Origin: Dermanyssus gallinae
Lineage: Eukaryota; Arthropoda; Arachnida; Mesostigmata; Dermanyssidae
DNA: 64,000 nucleotides
Reading direction: 5' to 3'
Assembly: GCA_003439945.1 (NCBI GenBank)
Contig: QVRM01002189.1
Span: 834,001 to 898,000, forward strand
The notes under the pieces are model-generated. The model was not told where the DNA came from, searched no databases, and was given only the letters and a program-made list of their open reading frames with translations. Made by a program: the position numbers and the translations under genes. Shown here one piece after another: positions 44,529-57,104 of the stretch (its first letter is position 1; the number at the start of each line of letters is the position of its first letter).

Positions 44529-44530
<2 letters not shown>

Positions 44531-44577
<47 letters not shown>
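44531..44577. repeat. (TA)n
   Basis: A pure TA run. Confidence 0.97.
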
Positions 44578-44581
<4 letters not shown>

Positions 44582-44699
44582 AAACAGACCGAGAACTTTA
44601 AGAACATAAAAAAGAGTGTTAAGATTATTTTTTTCACACATATGATAGTGCATGGGAGCATATTCTTAAGAACATTTTTGCTAAATTAATTCTCTCGAT

Positions 44700-44960
44700 G
44701 GTTTCCCAACCGTGGAGAAGGCCTTACCTTTGGAACCATACGGGTTCAGGAAGGGTCGAGGTATAGATTCAAAAGTTGAACGGGTGTGGGCTGTATTCAA
44801 GGGTTAGGTGTACGTCATCTTTACTGATTGTATTAAAACTGTTGACAAAGCCTCCTGCACTTACTAGTCAATGCATTTCAATACGCTGGAGTAGGCGGTT
44901 CTCTTCTATGAGTGTTTGGCAGCTTTTTTGTTGATGAAGATCGTCTTGAAGTAGAGAAAA
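44700..44960 (+). pseudogene. LINE reverse transcriptase fragment
   Basis: One frame reads PYGFRKGRGI and then VYVIFTDCIKTVDKA, the segment before and including RT motif A. It resembles the fragment at 6302-6718. Stops interrupt it. Confidence 0.65.
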
Positions 44961-45834
44961 AGGCAAGCCCACCTTGCAGCCGAGTCAAAACGTGGGCTCC
45001 TCAAGAGACCCTCTCAGTTGACTGCCTTTTTCCTTACTCATCGCCGACTTTGTCCGCCGAGAATTCCCGTGTTTGAGTCTGAAACGAAACTATATCACAC
45101 CGAGATGAGAGACTTTGAAGACTGTCTTTAAGTGCGACAGTACGTGTGGCGGCGGAGTGAGATTGGCAACTTGCTTCTGATGTATCTTGTCTGATGCATA
45201 CTACATACATATATAGCAAAAACACATAGTGCGAATACGACCTTTCTGCACGGTGCTCGAAGATACTGTTAAAAAACAAGCACAGCAACGACCTTTGATA
45301 AAGAGATCTGAAAGAGTACAGTAGTTAGTTGAATGTTGCTTCACGATCATTTTAGGTTTCCTAACTAGGTTAGTTACTTCTGGGTTTGTTGTCTTGTACC
45401 GTTGTTAACGCGAACAATGCGGACGATCTAAATAACCGCAACACTCTACAAATGTCGGTCTTTGCAGAGAGATTCTATTTTATCAGAGTGCATTTCTGAG
45501 TAACGCGAAATATTGACATGATTTCCGGACGTAGGCGCGTGGAACCTGCCGCCGTATCAGCCGTGCAGTCGGAGTTTATGTCTCGGGTGCTGAGGTTTGT
45601 CAGCAAGCCCTCAAACGCGACGACGTCATTATTACATTACAATTAAGAAACTTCATGTTTGTTATTCGTCTGTCTCTCCTACAAAAAATGTTCAACAGTT
45701 GGTGCCATCATTGCTCCCTAAGACAAATTTAGCTCTCCATATGTCTTCAACATAGACCCTCGCGAAATGCCTTCGATAATGGCAACTGAAATTTTTACCA
45801 GATAGTATCCTACCAGAGGTCTTAAGTAAATAGT
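44961..45834. other. Unassigned stretch
   Basis: I see no supported gene or repeat family. Confidence 0.5.
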
Positions 45835-46275
45835 CGCGCACTTAGATCTGCCGGCTTCCCGTGTGTTCTAGAGCCCCCGAGTCTTTTGAGGGATGATGGA
45901 AAAAGACCTGACGGACTGACTTTGACGCCCTTTCAACGTGGTTGCATGCTTGTTTGGGACGCAACTGTAACCGCCTCATTAGTCCCTTTGATGGTTGGTG
46001 CAGGTGCGGACCGAGCAGGTTATGCTTCCAGGTTAGCTGAGGCTAACAAATGCAGAAAATACTCAAGCGTTGATTATCCGCACGGATTTTGTCCGTTGAC
46101 GTTCGAGACTACTGTAGCTGCAGGCCCCCTTACGCTTAAGCTGATTCAGCGCGTAGGTAGAAGCCTTAATCTTTCGACAGGTGACTCGAGAGCATCCAAA
46201 TTCTGGCGTCAGAGGCTGTCGCTCGACATTCAACGAGGAAATGCAGCGTCTGTTCGGGGCATATTGTTGAACTAG
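45835..46275 (+). pseudogene. C-terminal part of a restriction-like-endonuclease LINE
   Basis: A single frame reads LRSAGFPCVLEPPSLLRDDG, then KRPDGLTLTPFQRG and LVWDATVTASL, which hold the PD and D of the endonuclease. It ends QRGNAASVRGILLN before a TAG. Everything upstream is lost. No TAA tail follows, unlike copies B and C and the copy at 62559. Confidence 0.85.
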
Positions 46276-46440
46276 GCTACCCCTGGATTAGAGAACCCGT
46301 GGTCGCATGTTCACGCGAAGACAATTGTCCGCTCCGACGTGCTAACATAGCGAAGCTGACGTTAATTTTAAAAAACCTACCTCTGCGACCAGTGCCGTAT
46401 TGCATCATATGTCTGCTAGAAAACTGGCCTTGAGCATATT

Positions 46441-47010
46441 GGTAGAAAGCTAGACACTGAAATGCATAGCTCTATACTCAGGACAGTCCTCTCGAACGTG
46501 GGTTATGATGAAGCCCTGCGACTCAATTGCTTACCGGACAGGGCGGAGAGCACGGCATATGCTGACGACCTTGGGGTGCCAGTAATGACCCTAGAGGTAA
46601 GCACCTGGACTGCCCTTGAGATAATCCATACTTTGATGAAGCAAAATCCCCTACAGCTCGCACTACACAATGCCTTTTATCTCACGGCATGAACGAGACC
46701 TCGCATGGTCGATTGGAAGCGGACACCCGATTTCAATTCTAAAATAAGCGAAATATCCAAAGGTAACAATTGGCACTGATCTCCGAAGTATACTACATAT
46801 TTAAAAAAAGTTACTGAAAAGGTAGCTCGGGCGTCTAGATATTCTGCTGAGAATCCTGAAAAGATCCTAATCTTTTGTGGCCTGGTCCATTGCCCGTCCC
46901 TATACGTGTCCCAAATATGGGCTGATCTAGCGCTCCGCACAAACGCAACAGGCGCACCCTTCGAGATATTTAGAGAGGTACGCTCATGCGCGTGTGCCGC
47001 GGATACCGCA
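46441..47010 (+). pseudogene. R1-like LINE reverse transcriptase fragment
   Basis: A frame reads GYDEALRLNCLPD and AYADDLGVPVMTLEV (motif C with the aspartates kept), then a decayed LQLALHN. A second frame gives KVARASRYSAENPEKI and a YVSQIWADLALR segment of the connection region. It carries in-frame stops. Confidence 0.8.
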
Positions 47011-48869
47011 TAGTTAGTACGTAGTTTGGTGCTCACAAACCAGCTTGGGACCTGCTATTTTTTTTTCTTAATTAAAACATTGCTAAAATGTTTATTGATC
47101 AATTCATATTGCATTCCTGTGTAAGTAAACGCGTTAATTGAAGAGTTATCTGCTAGTTGGAGAGAGAAGCAAACGACGATTAGATGGAGGCTTCGCATGA
47201 CCCCAGTCTAGACTTGCCATCTTTGAGGCATAAGTATAACACTGGGCTAGGCCTATAAGTCGAGAGAAATGGTTGTAACCAGGACCTCACAGGGTCTCGA
47301 CGCACCCTTGGATTCTGAGCAAAGCATGCGAAATTTGTAGCATAAGGCTCCCTCCGGATAGTCTTAGGGCAGTGCAAAACAATTTCAAATGATAGGAAGA
47401 TTTTTCGTGAGCATTACATGTTTGGCATCGGTGTCCGTGCTATCCGCCAACAACACCGGTTAATGTGCATAAATAGCATTTTTACACTACTTAAATTGCC
47501 TATGTCAAAGCAGTTGCCCATCGAGACCTCAGAAGACGCAAACATGGCACATTAAAACTTCCCTCATACGGAACAAAAAGAAAAAAAATAAAGTTTATAT
47601 CTGTTGCGATATGCCTTGCCCCGGGATTAGCTTTAATAGCTAACGTAAGTATAAATACATGCTTTCACATCAAATAAATAATATGAGATAGTGCTCCAAC
47701 ATTCTTGTGGTCAATAGACAATGGCATATTATTAATTTCAAATTAATGGTAATTTTCTTAATTCCGAGATTGCCGGTTAAGGCTGCATCGAGATATACGA
47801 GTACTTCTAGGTACTCTTTTTCGGAGAAGATGGTGCTATATCACTTAAGTTTAAAACAAAATTGTGAACACCGTGTCCGCCCTTTAAAATATTGATATAA
47901 ATTAGGGGTGCGAGGAAGCGAGGACGCAATCGACGGAGCAGTGGCACTTAAAAACAGGTCTCAAAAATGTATTGGCTGGGAAAAATAAATAGTTTAGCCC
48001 TACGGGCTTGGAATTACCGTGAAGCATATCTTCAATGCACCGAGAGCCAGACAGGTTCAGATGTATAGGGTTTCCCTAACAGTCCTTGTGGTAGCATGGC
48101 CGCTGGATCTCAGCGGTATGGTTTAACATCTATTTCTTAAATTTTCTTTCTTCTTCTTTAACATCTAAGTTTCTGCTGTCGTTGACGAACTATTTGCAGC
48201 AAAATTATATAGTTCTTAATAAAAATTTGGTTCGCCTTCTCTGTCATCTGTGCCATTTCACCACCTCCAAATTCGACGACAGAACTGCATCTCAAGTTCC
48301 TCTATACGGACTTTATCCGAGGCCGAGCCCGTTTGTAATTACCCCCTTACGCTGTGCCCTGGCGACTGTGACAGAGCTACGGACGGAGTAGACTTCGATT
48401 CCTAGCCAACAAGGTATTATTGTTGTCTTAACATTGGGCGAATTAGAACGGCACATGTGAGGTATGTCGCCGCCAGGTCGTCCTGAACCTAGCATAGCTT
48501 ATGTCAAAAGGATCGAGGGTGTCGGGAAGAACCGGGGTTTCTTACTAGTAGAGTTTGGGCAAGCAGACCTAACGCCTTGTGGGTTTGACTATGGACTGCC
48601 GTATATTTCCATTCGAGCAGCGTCCCCCTTCCAGGTGGCAACAGTAACGCTCCACTCAGATTCGGGTCTCCGTCCATAAATCGCGACCTCTTTGCCTTGC
48701 TAGCTGTTCTCATTGTAGTATTTTGTACAGCAAGCATTTTGCGAAGACTATGAAAAGAGGGTTTTACACCCAGGTGAAGCCTTTCAGCCTCTAATGATTA
48801 TATATATAATGCCAAAAAAAAAACAAATAAAATCTTAAGCCTACTGAAGAATTAAATTATTTGCACGAC
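47011..48869. other. Intergenic stretch
   Basis: Apart from the SINE body fragment at 48000-48135 I see no supported gene. Short open frames on both strands near 48464-48740 have no recognisable motif. Confidence 0.5.
48000..48135 (-). mobile_element. SINE body fragment, second family
   Basis: Shares the block read on the plus strand as CTTCAATGCACCGAGAGCC and the ATGGCCGCTG segment with the SINE at 41078-41394. The tRNA head is missing. Confidence 0.7.
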
Positions 48870-48990
48870 ATATTATGGTTTATTAACACCAAGCTTGGGT
48901 AAATTATAAACAAGTAGATCAGTCTCAATTATCGCTCTTCTACATCACCAGATCTTCTCTAATCTCGCGAGTTCAGCTATTGACTGAGCT
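48870..48990. repeat. Dispersed repeat, copy 2
   Basis: Matches 42364-42490 by eye. Confidence 0.75.
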
Positions 48991-49069
48991 GATTTGCCCC
49001 ACCTTTGCATTATTAAAAGACATGAACAGGAGAATAAATAGAGAGGAAGCTAGTTCCAAATTGTACAAG

Positions 49070-49075
49070 TTTATT
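49070..49075 (-). terminator. Polyadenylation signal of the coiled-coil gene
   Basis: AATAAA on the minus strand, 171 bases past the stop codon. Confidence 0.7.
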
Positions 49076-49245
49076 GTTGCGCATTATTATTTTTCAGTTT
49101 TACTTTCAATGTATTTACATGGCCCATATTCTTTCTGTTAATAAGTTGAATCAGTTTTAAAAAAACCCGACAAAACCATCACAAAATATTACCGTCTAAC
49201 AGAGTCATTTGACAAATCTTTTAGTGAAAACATCCAATAGGCACG

Positions 49246-49467
49246 TTATCTATCGCTGCACCCGTCCGCCTTTCCTTCATGGCGAGTGGTTGCGCTGGTC
49301 TTAGTGTTGTTACTATTGTCGTCCCTTTTGTCGCAACCGGTGCTGCCACTATGGAGTTCTTTCTCGATAATTGAGATGTTCTTCTCGAAAATCCGAAAGT
49401 AGCTGTCCATAGCTTGAAACTCGTCGTTTTGAGGGGGTTGCGTTTCGCCGCGATCTGTCCTAATTAC
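49246..49467 (-). CDS. Coiled-coil gene, coding exon 6
   Basis: The acceptor CCTTTACAG/GTA is in phase 0. The exon encodes VIRTDRGETQ to the stop (73 residues), including the helix YFRIFEKNISIIEKEL. Confidence 0.72.
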   Translation of the reverse strand, partial: VIRTDRGETQPPQNDEFQAMDSYFRIFEKNISIIEKELHSGSTGCDKRDDNSNNTKTSATTRHEGKADGCSDR

Positions 49468-52400
49468 CTGTAAAGGACATTGTCAACATAGTTACAATCT
49501 GCGGAACACAACACAATGCAATTAAACAACTTTATATAAGTCTACCGCCAATATTCCGACTTCTAAATAAGCTAAAAGTGTTACCTCTATAAAAACGGCA
49601 TGAAGATATTTCGGTTGAATTCGAATCCGAAGACAATATTAAATAAACAAATAGTAGCACAAACAGTGTGTCTGGTTACCATATCCCTCTAAACAAACTA
49701 TTGAAATCAAATCTGGTGTACATTGGTGTAGATGGAGGATTTGAATAAGCCCACGCTCCGATGGCAGCGGGGTGATATGGAAGCAGCAGAAACGTCGAAT
49801 GGGCAAGGAATAAAAAGAAGCTGATTCAGCGCGGAGTAGTGCTTGGGTGTTTCGGTGGATTGCACGAATTGCCGCAGCTAATCGCCGACGGCGGGCACAT
49901 CATGATGGGTCGGTCAGGACACAAGACAGCCAAAACACGGCGGTAGAAGGCGCTGCAAGACGCTGCGGACCGCATGGTGAGAACGATGGCCGGCACACCG
50001 GCGCCCGTAACCTTCGTGGTAGAAACAGGAGCAGCGGTCACGATGTCAATTAACACCGGGAACACTCGTACGTTAGGTTCGGCTAGTCTATCGTTGTTGG
50101 ATTGAAATTTGCCAAGGAAACAATATCGTAATACGCTAGGAAACGGACTTGCAAATGAAGGCGAGCTGGGCGAGCAACGTGCTCAATGTAAAATTCTTCT
50201 AATTGATACTACACATCATATTACGGCGGAAAATGGTTCCTCCAATGAGAAATAACCATTGACTGCGAACCGGAAAAATGAGAAAAAGCTAAATCAGATA
50301 TATATATTCGCGGAATGTTAATGAAGCGACCGCACCCGGCTATTTCCGCTGTTTAGTTTAGTTTAGTTTATTTTTTAAAGACTTTCTGGTACCATTAAGA
50401 CCCATTCCACCGACCATAACGACCCATGCCTCGAAGTCGAGTTAGCGAAAGAGTCACAATGTCTAACGGCGTTTATCACTACATAAAGGATTGTTTAGAT
50501 TTAAGCGGGGACGAGCGGAGGAGTCAATTCAAGGGTTGCTAGTGAAAATCGAGCAGTTAGTTTTGGGGGAGTCCAGCAAAGGTTAAATAAGCTCAAACGG
50601 TGTATAATGAAATTTACCACATTAGCGACATACAACCCTCAGGGGACGCCTTTTGAAACGAGCGAGTATAATTCGAGAACCTTACAGATCATATCTTCTA
50701 TAAAATTAGTTACTCTTTGGTCAAATATCTCGCAGAATTTACCTATATTTGTACTACGTCATACGTACTATCTTCTAAACATACGTGGTGTTTATTACGC
50801 AATAACTTTGCATTTCAAGATGGTACATAATTACAATACAGTCTTCATTATATACATTTTGGACACTTCAGCGACCGTCCCACCGGGCAAAAAAGTGCAA
50901 AGACCACCGGAGCGTCTAGCAGATTGCTTCATTGTACTTATCGACACATCTGCAAGCAGAACCGGCAACGACATTGATCTCCAATTTGGTCAAATCCTTG
51001 GGTCGAGCATAACAAGTAATCACAGCATCAATGTACCTTGTGTACACGTGTCGGCTAATGCATGCCATTCCATCCCAAAGCTCCCTGTCGAGGTACACAT
51101 TTAACTGCGCTACCTTCGCCGAGGTCTTGATCACTTTCCCTGCCACTCTAACATAAATTGCGGAAATGGTCCGGTAATAGGCGACTTAATCCTGACTCTG
51201 AGCAAAGAACACGCTTCATATATATTGTAAAGCATCTTTCTAGCTGCGCAAAATTTGCCGCTGAGAAATGGGCCCACACGCTGCCAAGACTGTAGCTCAA
51301 CATTGGCACCATCTTAAGCTCAACAAGATGCACTGCACACTCAGAGACAGTCGTCGAAGATCTCTCACCTAATCTCTCCTAGTAATCTTCTATAGTCCAC
51401 TACAAACTGTACATAAATGTTATCATCTAATAAAAGGTCTAAAGCGAGAGCAATAGATTAGATCAATTCGGTGAGACTGGTCTGTGCGATGGAATAGGCG
51501 AGCAATTTTAATCAAAACCTTCTTTTTGCCAACATGGGCCGCCGTAACTAAGAAGTTTGCCCTAAAGCGACTCCGTGACATTAAATTAACCAAAATATAC
51601 TTTCCAATTCTTTTGTATCTCTATTCTTAACGCTAATCTTTAGATTGATTCCAACACAGACTTAAATCGACCAAAGAACGAGACGAACACAATCATAATG
51701 GTGCAGTCGATGGGAATAGTCGCTCGTTTGTTAGTATTTATTTTCTACGAACGCACTTGCTTCTGTCAAATTGATTGGATTAGTTTAACGATCATGTAAA
51801 TAACGAATATGTGTGCAAAAGCAAAGATACGAATTATACGAATTTATGGTGACGTAGTGCACAGGATCGTTTTTGTTTCTTTACCTGACGCGGAAAACGG
51901 ACCGCTCTTGCTGGTTGTAAATCGGAGGTAGATAAAAAGCTAGAGAAGCATGTAGACGCATGACTGAGGTCCCGCTAAACGGCAAATTAAAATAAAGTGA
52001 AAATAACGAGTTCAATCCCTCTCCAAAAGACACACACATGCATATGTGGAACTAAATATGCACGAATAATTAAATTCAAATAAACCTTGCTAATATTTAC
52101 CATATAATTAAACTACCAATATGTTTAAAGTAAAACGGTAACGACGCAATCACAATGCAATCATGTACAATTTCTAGTCCTATTTTGCAATACCTGCGAA
52201 ATCCATTTGCAATATAATGCAAACATGGTATCATCTTGCAGGATTATTCCGCAGTCTAATCTGAACCTACGCTATTAGCACCGGTGCATGTTTAAACTGT
52301 TCGCACATACCACATTACTGATGTAGTATAATATAAAAACAAAGAAGCTTATCTACTGCTCATATGTATAAAAGTCATTGAGATCATATATAAAAATTAG

Positions 52401-55400
52401 ATCATGTGTGTACAAACGCCAATCATACTGAAACTAAATTAAGACTCATGTGGTAAGAAGAGCTGTTTTTGTCAATCATCCCAGCTCTACATAGGCACAA
52501 TGCAGTGAGAGCGCGTAGGTAGAATCTAAAATATATCACCATGACCATATCTGGAGCGAATTCCAGAGAGCTTACTATTTACCAAACAATGACAATAAAT
52601 TACAGAATCATATAAACAACTAATTGATCGGCCATGCATAAGTCATGCGCCGTTATAATTGCAAGGCCACGAATGAAAAATCAATGAAACCCCTGATTTG
52701 TCTAAGGGAGTCAATTAGCCGTAACGTTACTAGTAGTGCTTTAGTCAATATACTCGTATAATGTTACAAGGCAGTCCAGCACATAGCAATAAAAGCAGAA
52801 ATGAAACGACCAAATGTGAATTCACGTTCACGTTTGCGTTCTTTCTCTCCCGTCCTGTATTAGTACAAATGATTACAAACCTCACGAAGACGCCGCATCA
52901 TCTGCTCGTGGTCGTTGCTAAGACAGTCGGCGTTGTTGTTTTCGAGCCCACGCTTTTGCGTCACATCGCCACGTTCTTCTTCGCTCTGAAGCAGCCCTTT
53001 GACCTGCTGTAACATCTTAACAAGTTTCAGGTCTTCGTCGCGGTGGCTCTTCTGATTGCTGTGGCTGTTACCGTCACTCACACCGTTGTAATTGCTGACG
53101 TTATTATTGTTGTTGTTCGGGCTGTTGAACTGATGGCTCAACGCTTGAGTCTGGCTGTGACACTGCGCACCAGCTGAAGTTCCAGGTGTTTGTGAAGTGC
53201 CGACTAACGTGCGCGGCGAGAACGTTGTTTGACCTTTCGTGTTGCCATGAAGGCCCTCGCAATTGTCGAACTGATGTTGCGATGCAGATCGACGTCCGGA
53301 AAGCTCCAATATGATCTTCTTATCTTTGTGGTGTTTCCTATAAAGTTAAAGCATGTACGTATATTTAAAATATTCTTTGGCTCATGCAAAAACTTACCAC
53401 ACCAGGTGGTGCAGCTAACAGCTGAATGACAATGTCACTTCGGCACAATTCTACAAATTTGTTTTGTCCGCATACATAATTTCCTAACCGATCGGATTTA
53501 AGAAATAAGCCTAATCGAAAATGTAAGCAAATAAAACTCTTTAAAATATTTAAAATCAATTCATTTACACGCAATATGATAACATCGTGTAAAATCGCAT
53601 CCTACAACGTCAGTAACCATTTACGGTGTATAGCACATAGGTAGTTTTTCATTACCGACGGACACTCAAAACCGGGCATGTGGTTCTCAGCTAGTCAGCA
53701 CCGTGAACGCCACTAAATGGAACAGCAAAATACGGTTCCTCTGTGTATCATGCAACATTTGCAGAATAATTACCAAATAATGCTCGAGATCAAGATAGCT
53801 TTTTAAAGGGTTGATCCGGCCCGGTGAGTGTTTACCTTTTGAGTTTTTCGTTCTCCTCAGTCAACAGACGCATCTCATCTCGAAGGCGTTCATGTTCGCG
53901 AAGCAGCCGTGATTTTTCGCCGTCGACTACGTTTACGTAGTCATGACACGAGAGCGCATCTTTCAGAGCCATGATCGCCTCGAGGAACATCGTTCGGGAC
54001 GGATAGTAATGCGGCTAAATGGAAACCACCACTATTAGCCGCCAAACTTCATTTGCTTTCTACGAAGGGGTCGTTGCTTTTGTGTAGCAACCCCTTTTTT
54101 CTGTGCTGAACCCCTATTCTTAGCCATGACTTGATTTGTTTTCGGCACTACCAAAACTTCCTCATTTAAGTCTAGCCTACAAAAATTGCAACTACTAAAA
54201 ATTGACTATCTAATTACGTATCAATCACATTTTTTGTTAACTAAGGATGCTACCTCTGTCTAGAACCTAAGTGATCTCCACGTAGAAGGGGATATACACG
54301 TATAATCGCACAGACACGTATGATGACTTCATCAACTGGCTGACGAAGACTAGATACTTACCATAGTCTTGACACTCTGATTTAAACCTTCAATGTGCGT
54401 TCGAAGCAGTGAACATTTCAGCTCGGCCTTTTCGATATTTTTGGATCCAGTCAATCGCTCCAACCGAGCAATAAGTCCACGTAGTTCAGCAAGGTCTTCC
54501 TTCGCTGTCTCGAGCACCTCTTGCACTGATTTCAATTTAGCGCCCATATTGTCTGCTTCACAAGTAATCAGTTGCAGCCGATCCTGTGCCTGAGTTAAGC
54601 TGCTGTTCTCCACCAATGAACAACGCGGAGAACCTAAAAGTGCACAAGGTCTCAATTTTTACCAAGTTCCACGGTTTAGACTAGATCAGTCTGCTTATAA
54701 TGAGGCAACCTATGAAAATCAGATTTAAGACACACAAAATATGTAAAATATCATCCCTTAAAGAAATCCTTACTGATTGAAAAGTATTTTTTGTACGAAT
54801 ATGATGCACACTGTCAGTAATATAATAATAGATTATAGCAATACCATCATCAGTCCAAAAAATATTTTAAGAACTATATTAGATTTTGTTCCAAGACATT
54901 GCTTAAAATTAAAACCGTAATGTTCGCTTGATCCAACATCCCAATGGCACACCTATTTTAGCTCTAAATGGCTAGTCAGGGAGTATCTTATTTTTAGTAT
55001 TGAACTGGAATCCGTTATCTTAAAATGCCTATATCGCACCAGTTACAGTATCTTTAAATAAGTGAAAACCTCTTGACATTGAAGGTACGGTAGAACAACC
55101 AAAAGCTGTCGGCACGTAGAGACCCTCAATTGAGCTTCGAAACAACATGGAGTCTCCAAAGCCACAGTCGGTAATGTATGGCGTGTCTAAAATGCATTGA
55201 GAAAGAGTAAAATATTAGATCGCGTAAATAAAAAATGTCTAGCCAGTCGGACCACGCAAGTTTCTAGCTGTGAGTAATATGTTCGCTTGTCTTACAGTTC
55301 ATTTCCCCCGCTATCTAGTACTAAGCAAAATACAAAATTTAATTGCCGACCAGACTCGACATCACGCGTTTGTGTGAAAATCTAACGTGCTTAAAATACC

Positions 55401-56628
55401 CTGCTTTAGGCTCGAAGTCCCCCTTCGGGTCCCTCCGCGCGTAAGATATATCGACATGCCGCTGTGCGACAACAAATTGTGTATTATGGTATTTTTTGCT
55501 TATTGCGCGACGTTAGTTATTGTGCCAGTGTTACGCTAATAACGGGAACCCCGTCCTCCGGCCGCACTTTTTAGCTGAATTTCACTGCCAGGCGTGTGTA
55601 CATTGTAGGCACGGTTTTATGCGGTTAGGCGTCAGTAGACAGTTATAAAAGCATACATCTGACACGTTTAATCAAGCAGATTTCTGTTATAGGGGCGAGA
55701 AAATAAATGAAGACGTACGACCAACAATTAAACAATTTTAAGGAGTTTATTTTTAACTCTACAACCCGTGCACAACGGACATGGTATAGCAGTATGGCAT
55801 ATTTTCAATGCACCGAAGGCCGAACATGCCGCAGGATGGTCTAAGCTTAAGGTTTGTTGATCGGCAGCTGCACACAGCTTCACAAAACCAATACACCTAA
55901 ATCGAACAAAGCAATGATTCAACTTGCGCAAGTCCTTATTGTTCGAACACACAATCTGCCTTCCTAAGAACAATGCAAATGCATATTAAGAACGTTTTGA
56001 GAATGAATGCCCAAGTACCCACACCGCAAAGAGAGTTGGCTCTTTGCTTTCGAAACTTGAAGAGGCGCACTCAAGGAAAAGCTGTTTGCGCTGGCGTCTC
56101 GTCAATGTGTGGCTTGTGCTTAATAGGAATGGAAAACGCCTACCTAACGGATCCGACAATTTCGCTGAATCAAGCCGCCGACTCGGAGACGATGCGTGAT
56201 CGGCATGGCCGCTTGACATGGCCACCCGCTCCAACCTGCGTCGATCATCGTCCAACGACGAAGCTCCCGGTGCCCTTTTCGCGGCCTTGGTGCTCGCCTG
56301 AAACAGATTCGCGGAATGAGGGTCCCTCAAGTTAGCGAACCGCGAACTCGTCGATATCGAATGCAGACTACCGCTCGAAGTTCTCGATTCGCAAAACGAC
56401 CTCATTTCTGTTTCTGGCCGGAGTAGCCGTAGTTTTCTACTGCCTGTTATCGTTGTTTGCAAGAGCTAACGACATGACTTGACATCAAACAAAGAAGTGA
56501 TCGTAATATGCACTAAATTCCAATTTGTTTTCTTCATTGTCTTTTATTTTAAAAATGCAAATGTCTATATATATGTATATGCATATATATGTATGTATAT
56601 ATACATATATATGTATGTATATATATAC

Positions 56629-56661
<33 letters not shown>

Positions 56662-57104
56662 CTGCCAAATAATCAACTTGCTCTATTACTGCGTTATGCT
56701 GCTAAACACTGTCTGTCCTTTACTAAGACAGTGTTTAGTCTGTCAGTGTCTAGTCAAATGTCATTTTACAAAACTGACATCTGACCTTCTATATAGTAGC
56801 CAGTACTTTAAGGAAAAAACACCGGAATTGCTTGCAATCGAGGTTAGACCATGACCAATAAAGCATCCAATTATTACGCTTTGTAGACATCATAGGATAC
56901 ACTATATGCTCCCACCGTATGCGAAACATGTACACGTAGGTCACAAACAAAACGTGAGAACGAAAAAGCGAAGCCATACAAATTGTGGACGAATGCTAGG
57001 AAAGCTGAGCTTACGTGATGAGAGTACTTCGAACCCGCTGGAATGAACGGCTGTGATGATAATCCACTGAAATGAAAAGGTTGAGGCACAAATTGTGAAA
57101 ACAT
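49246..57104 (-). CDS. Unrecognised coiled-coil protein, six coding exons
   Basis: I do not recognise the family. Exons (minus) are 57104-57015, 56465-56144, 54633-54362, 54014-53836, 53337-52881 and 49467-49246, 513 residues, and all junctions agree in phase (0, 1, 0, 2, 0). Residues 1-30 are aromatic and Pro/Ser-rich. Residues 31-138 are basic and Ser-rich with SRRLDS and DDDRRRLERV. Residues 139-228 and about 229-295 are heptad-rich (LTQAQDRLQLI, LLREHERLRDEMRLL). Residues 296-400 are low-complexity with an Asn tract. Residues about 400-490 hold further helices (DLKLVKMLQQVKGLL, YFRIFEKNISIIEKEL). There is no membrane segment or catalytic motif. A cytoskeletal or centrosomal scaffold is a guess from composition only. 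Coding sequence might continue upstream of the chosen ATG. Confidence 0.72.
49468..52880. other. Intron 5 of the coiled-coil gene
   Basis: Contains the LINE fragment at 50916-51333 and a TTTAG tandem run near 50350-50372. The rest is AT-rich without recognisable content. Confidence 0.6.
50916..51333 (-). pseudogene. LINE C-terminal fragment
   Basis: A minus-strand frame reads LKMVPMLSYSLGSVWAHFS and YMKRVL, the connection region seen in the LINE at 61426-62110 (LKVAPTASY..IELIWEHL, then IKRVMG). The next frame carries the LNVYLDRELWDG block shared with 6900-7230. Confidence 0.7.
52881..53337 (-). CDS. Coiled-coil gene, coding exon 5
   Basis: The acceptor CTTTATAG/G completes an Arg codon. 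It encodes KHHKDKKIILELS, the Asn-rich linker and a second helical region. The donor GAG/GTTTGT is weak at +3. If it is not used, the frame ends five residues later at 52860. Confidence 0.7.
53836..54014 (-). CDS. Coiled-coil gene, coding exon 4
   Basis: The acceptor TTTCCATTTAG/CCG is in phase 0. It encodes PHYYPSRTMFLEAIMALKD and a leucine heptad region. The donor is AAAAG/GTAAAC, phase 2. Confidence 0.78.
54362..54633 (-). CDS. Coiled-coil gene, coding exon 3
   Basis: The acceptor GCACTTTTAG/GT completes a Gly codon. The exon is almost wholly heptad-rich. The donor is ATG/GTAAGT, phase 0. Confidence 0.8.
54634..56143. other. Intron 2 of the coiled-coil gene
   Basis: Holds a SINE body fragment at 55750-55850. 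The rest shows nothing I can name. Confidence 0.6.
55750..55850 (-). mobile_element. SINE body fragment, second family
   Basis: Carries the block read on the plus strand as TTTCAATGCACCGAAGGCC, as in the SINE at 41078-41394. Confidence 0.6.
56144..56465 (-). CDS. Coiled-coil gene, coding exon 2
   Basis: The acceptor TGTCGTTAG/CTC is in phase 0. It encodes LLQTTITGSRKLRLL and a basic, Ser-rich region. The donor is TTAG/GTAGGC, phase 1, matching exon 3. Confidence 0.75.
56566..56662. repeat. (TA)n with TATG/CATA interruptions
   Basis: A compound AT-rich microsatellite. Confidence 0.95.
56702..56738. other. Perfect 13-bp hairpin
   Basis: The arms CTAAACACTGTCT and AGACAGTGTTTAG are exact reverse complements around an 11-base loop, within intron 1 of the coiled-coil gene. 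Too short for a typical microRNA precursor. Confidence 0.85.
57015..57104 (-). CDS. Coiled-coil gene, coding exon 1
   Basis: The ATG at 57104 opens 30 codons (MFSQFVPQPFHFSGL onward). The donor is CATCAC/GTAAGC, phase 0, fitting exon 2. The frame stays open 14 codons upstream of the ATG to a TGA. Confidence 0.6.
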
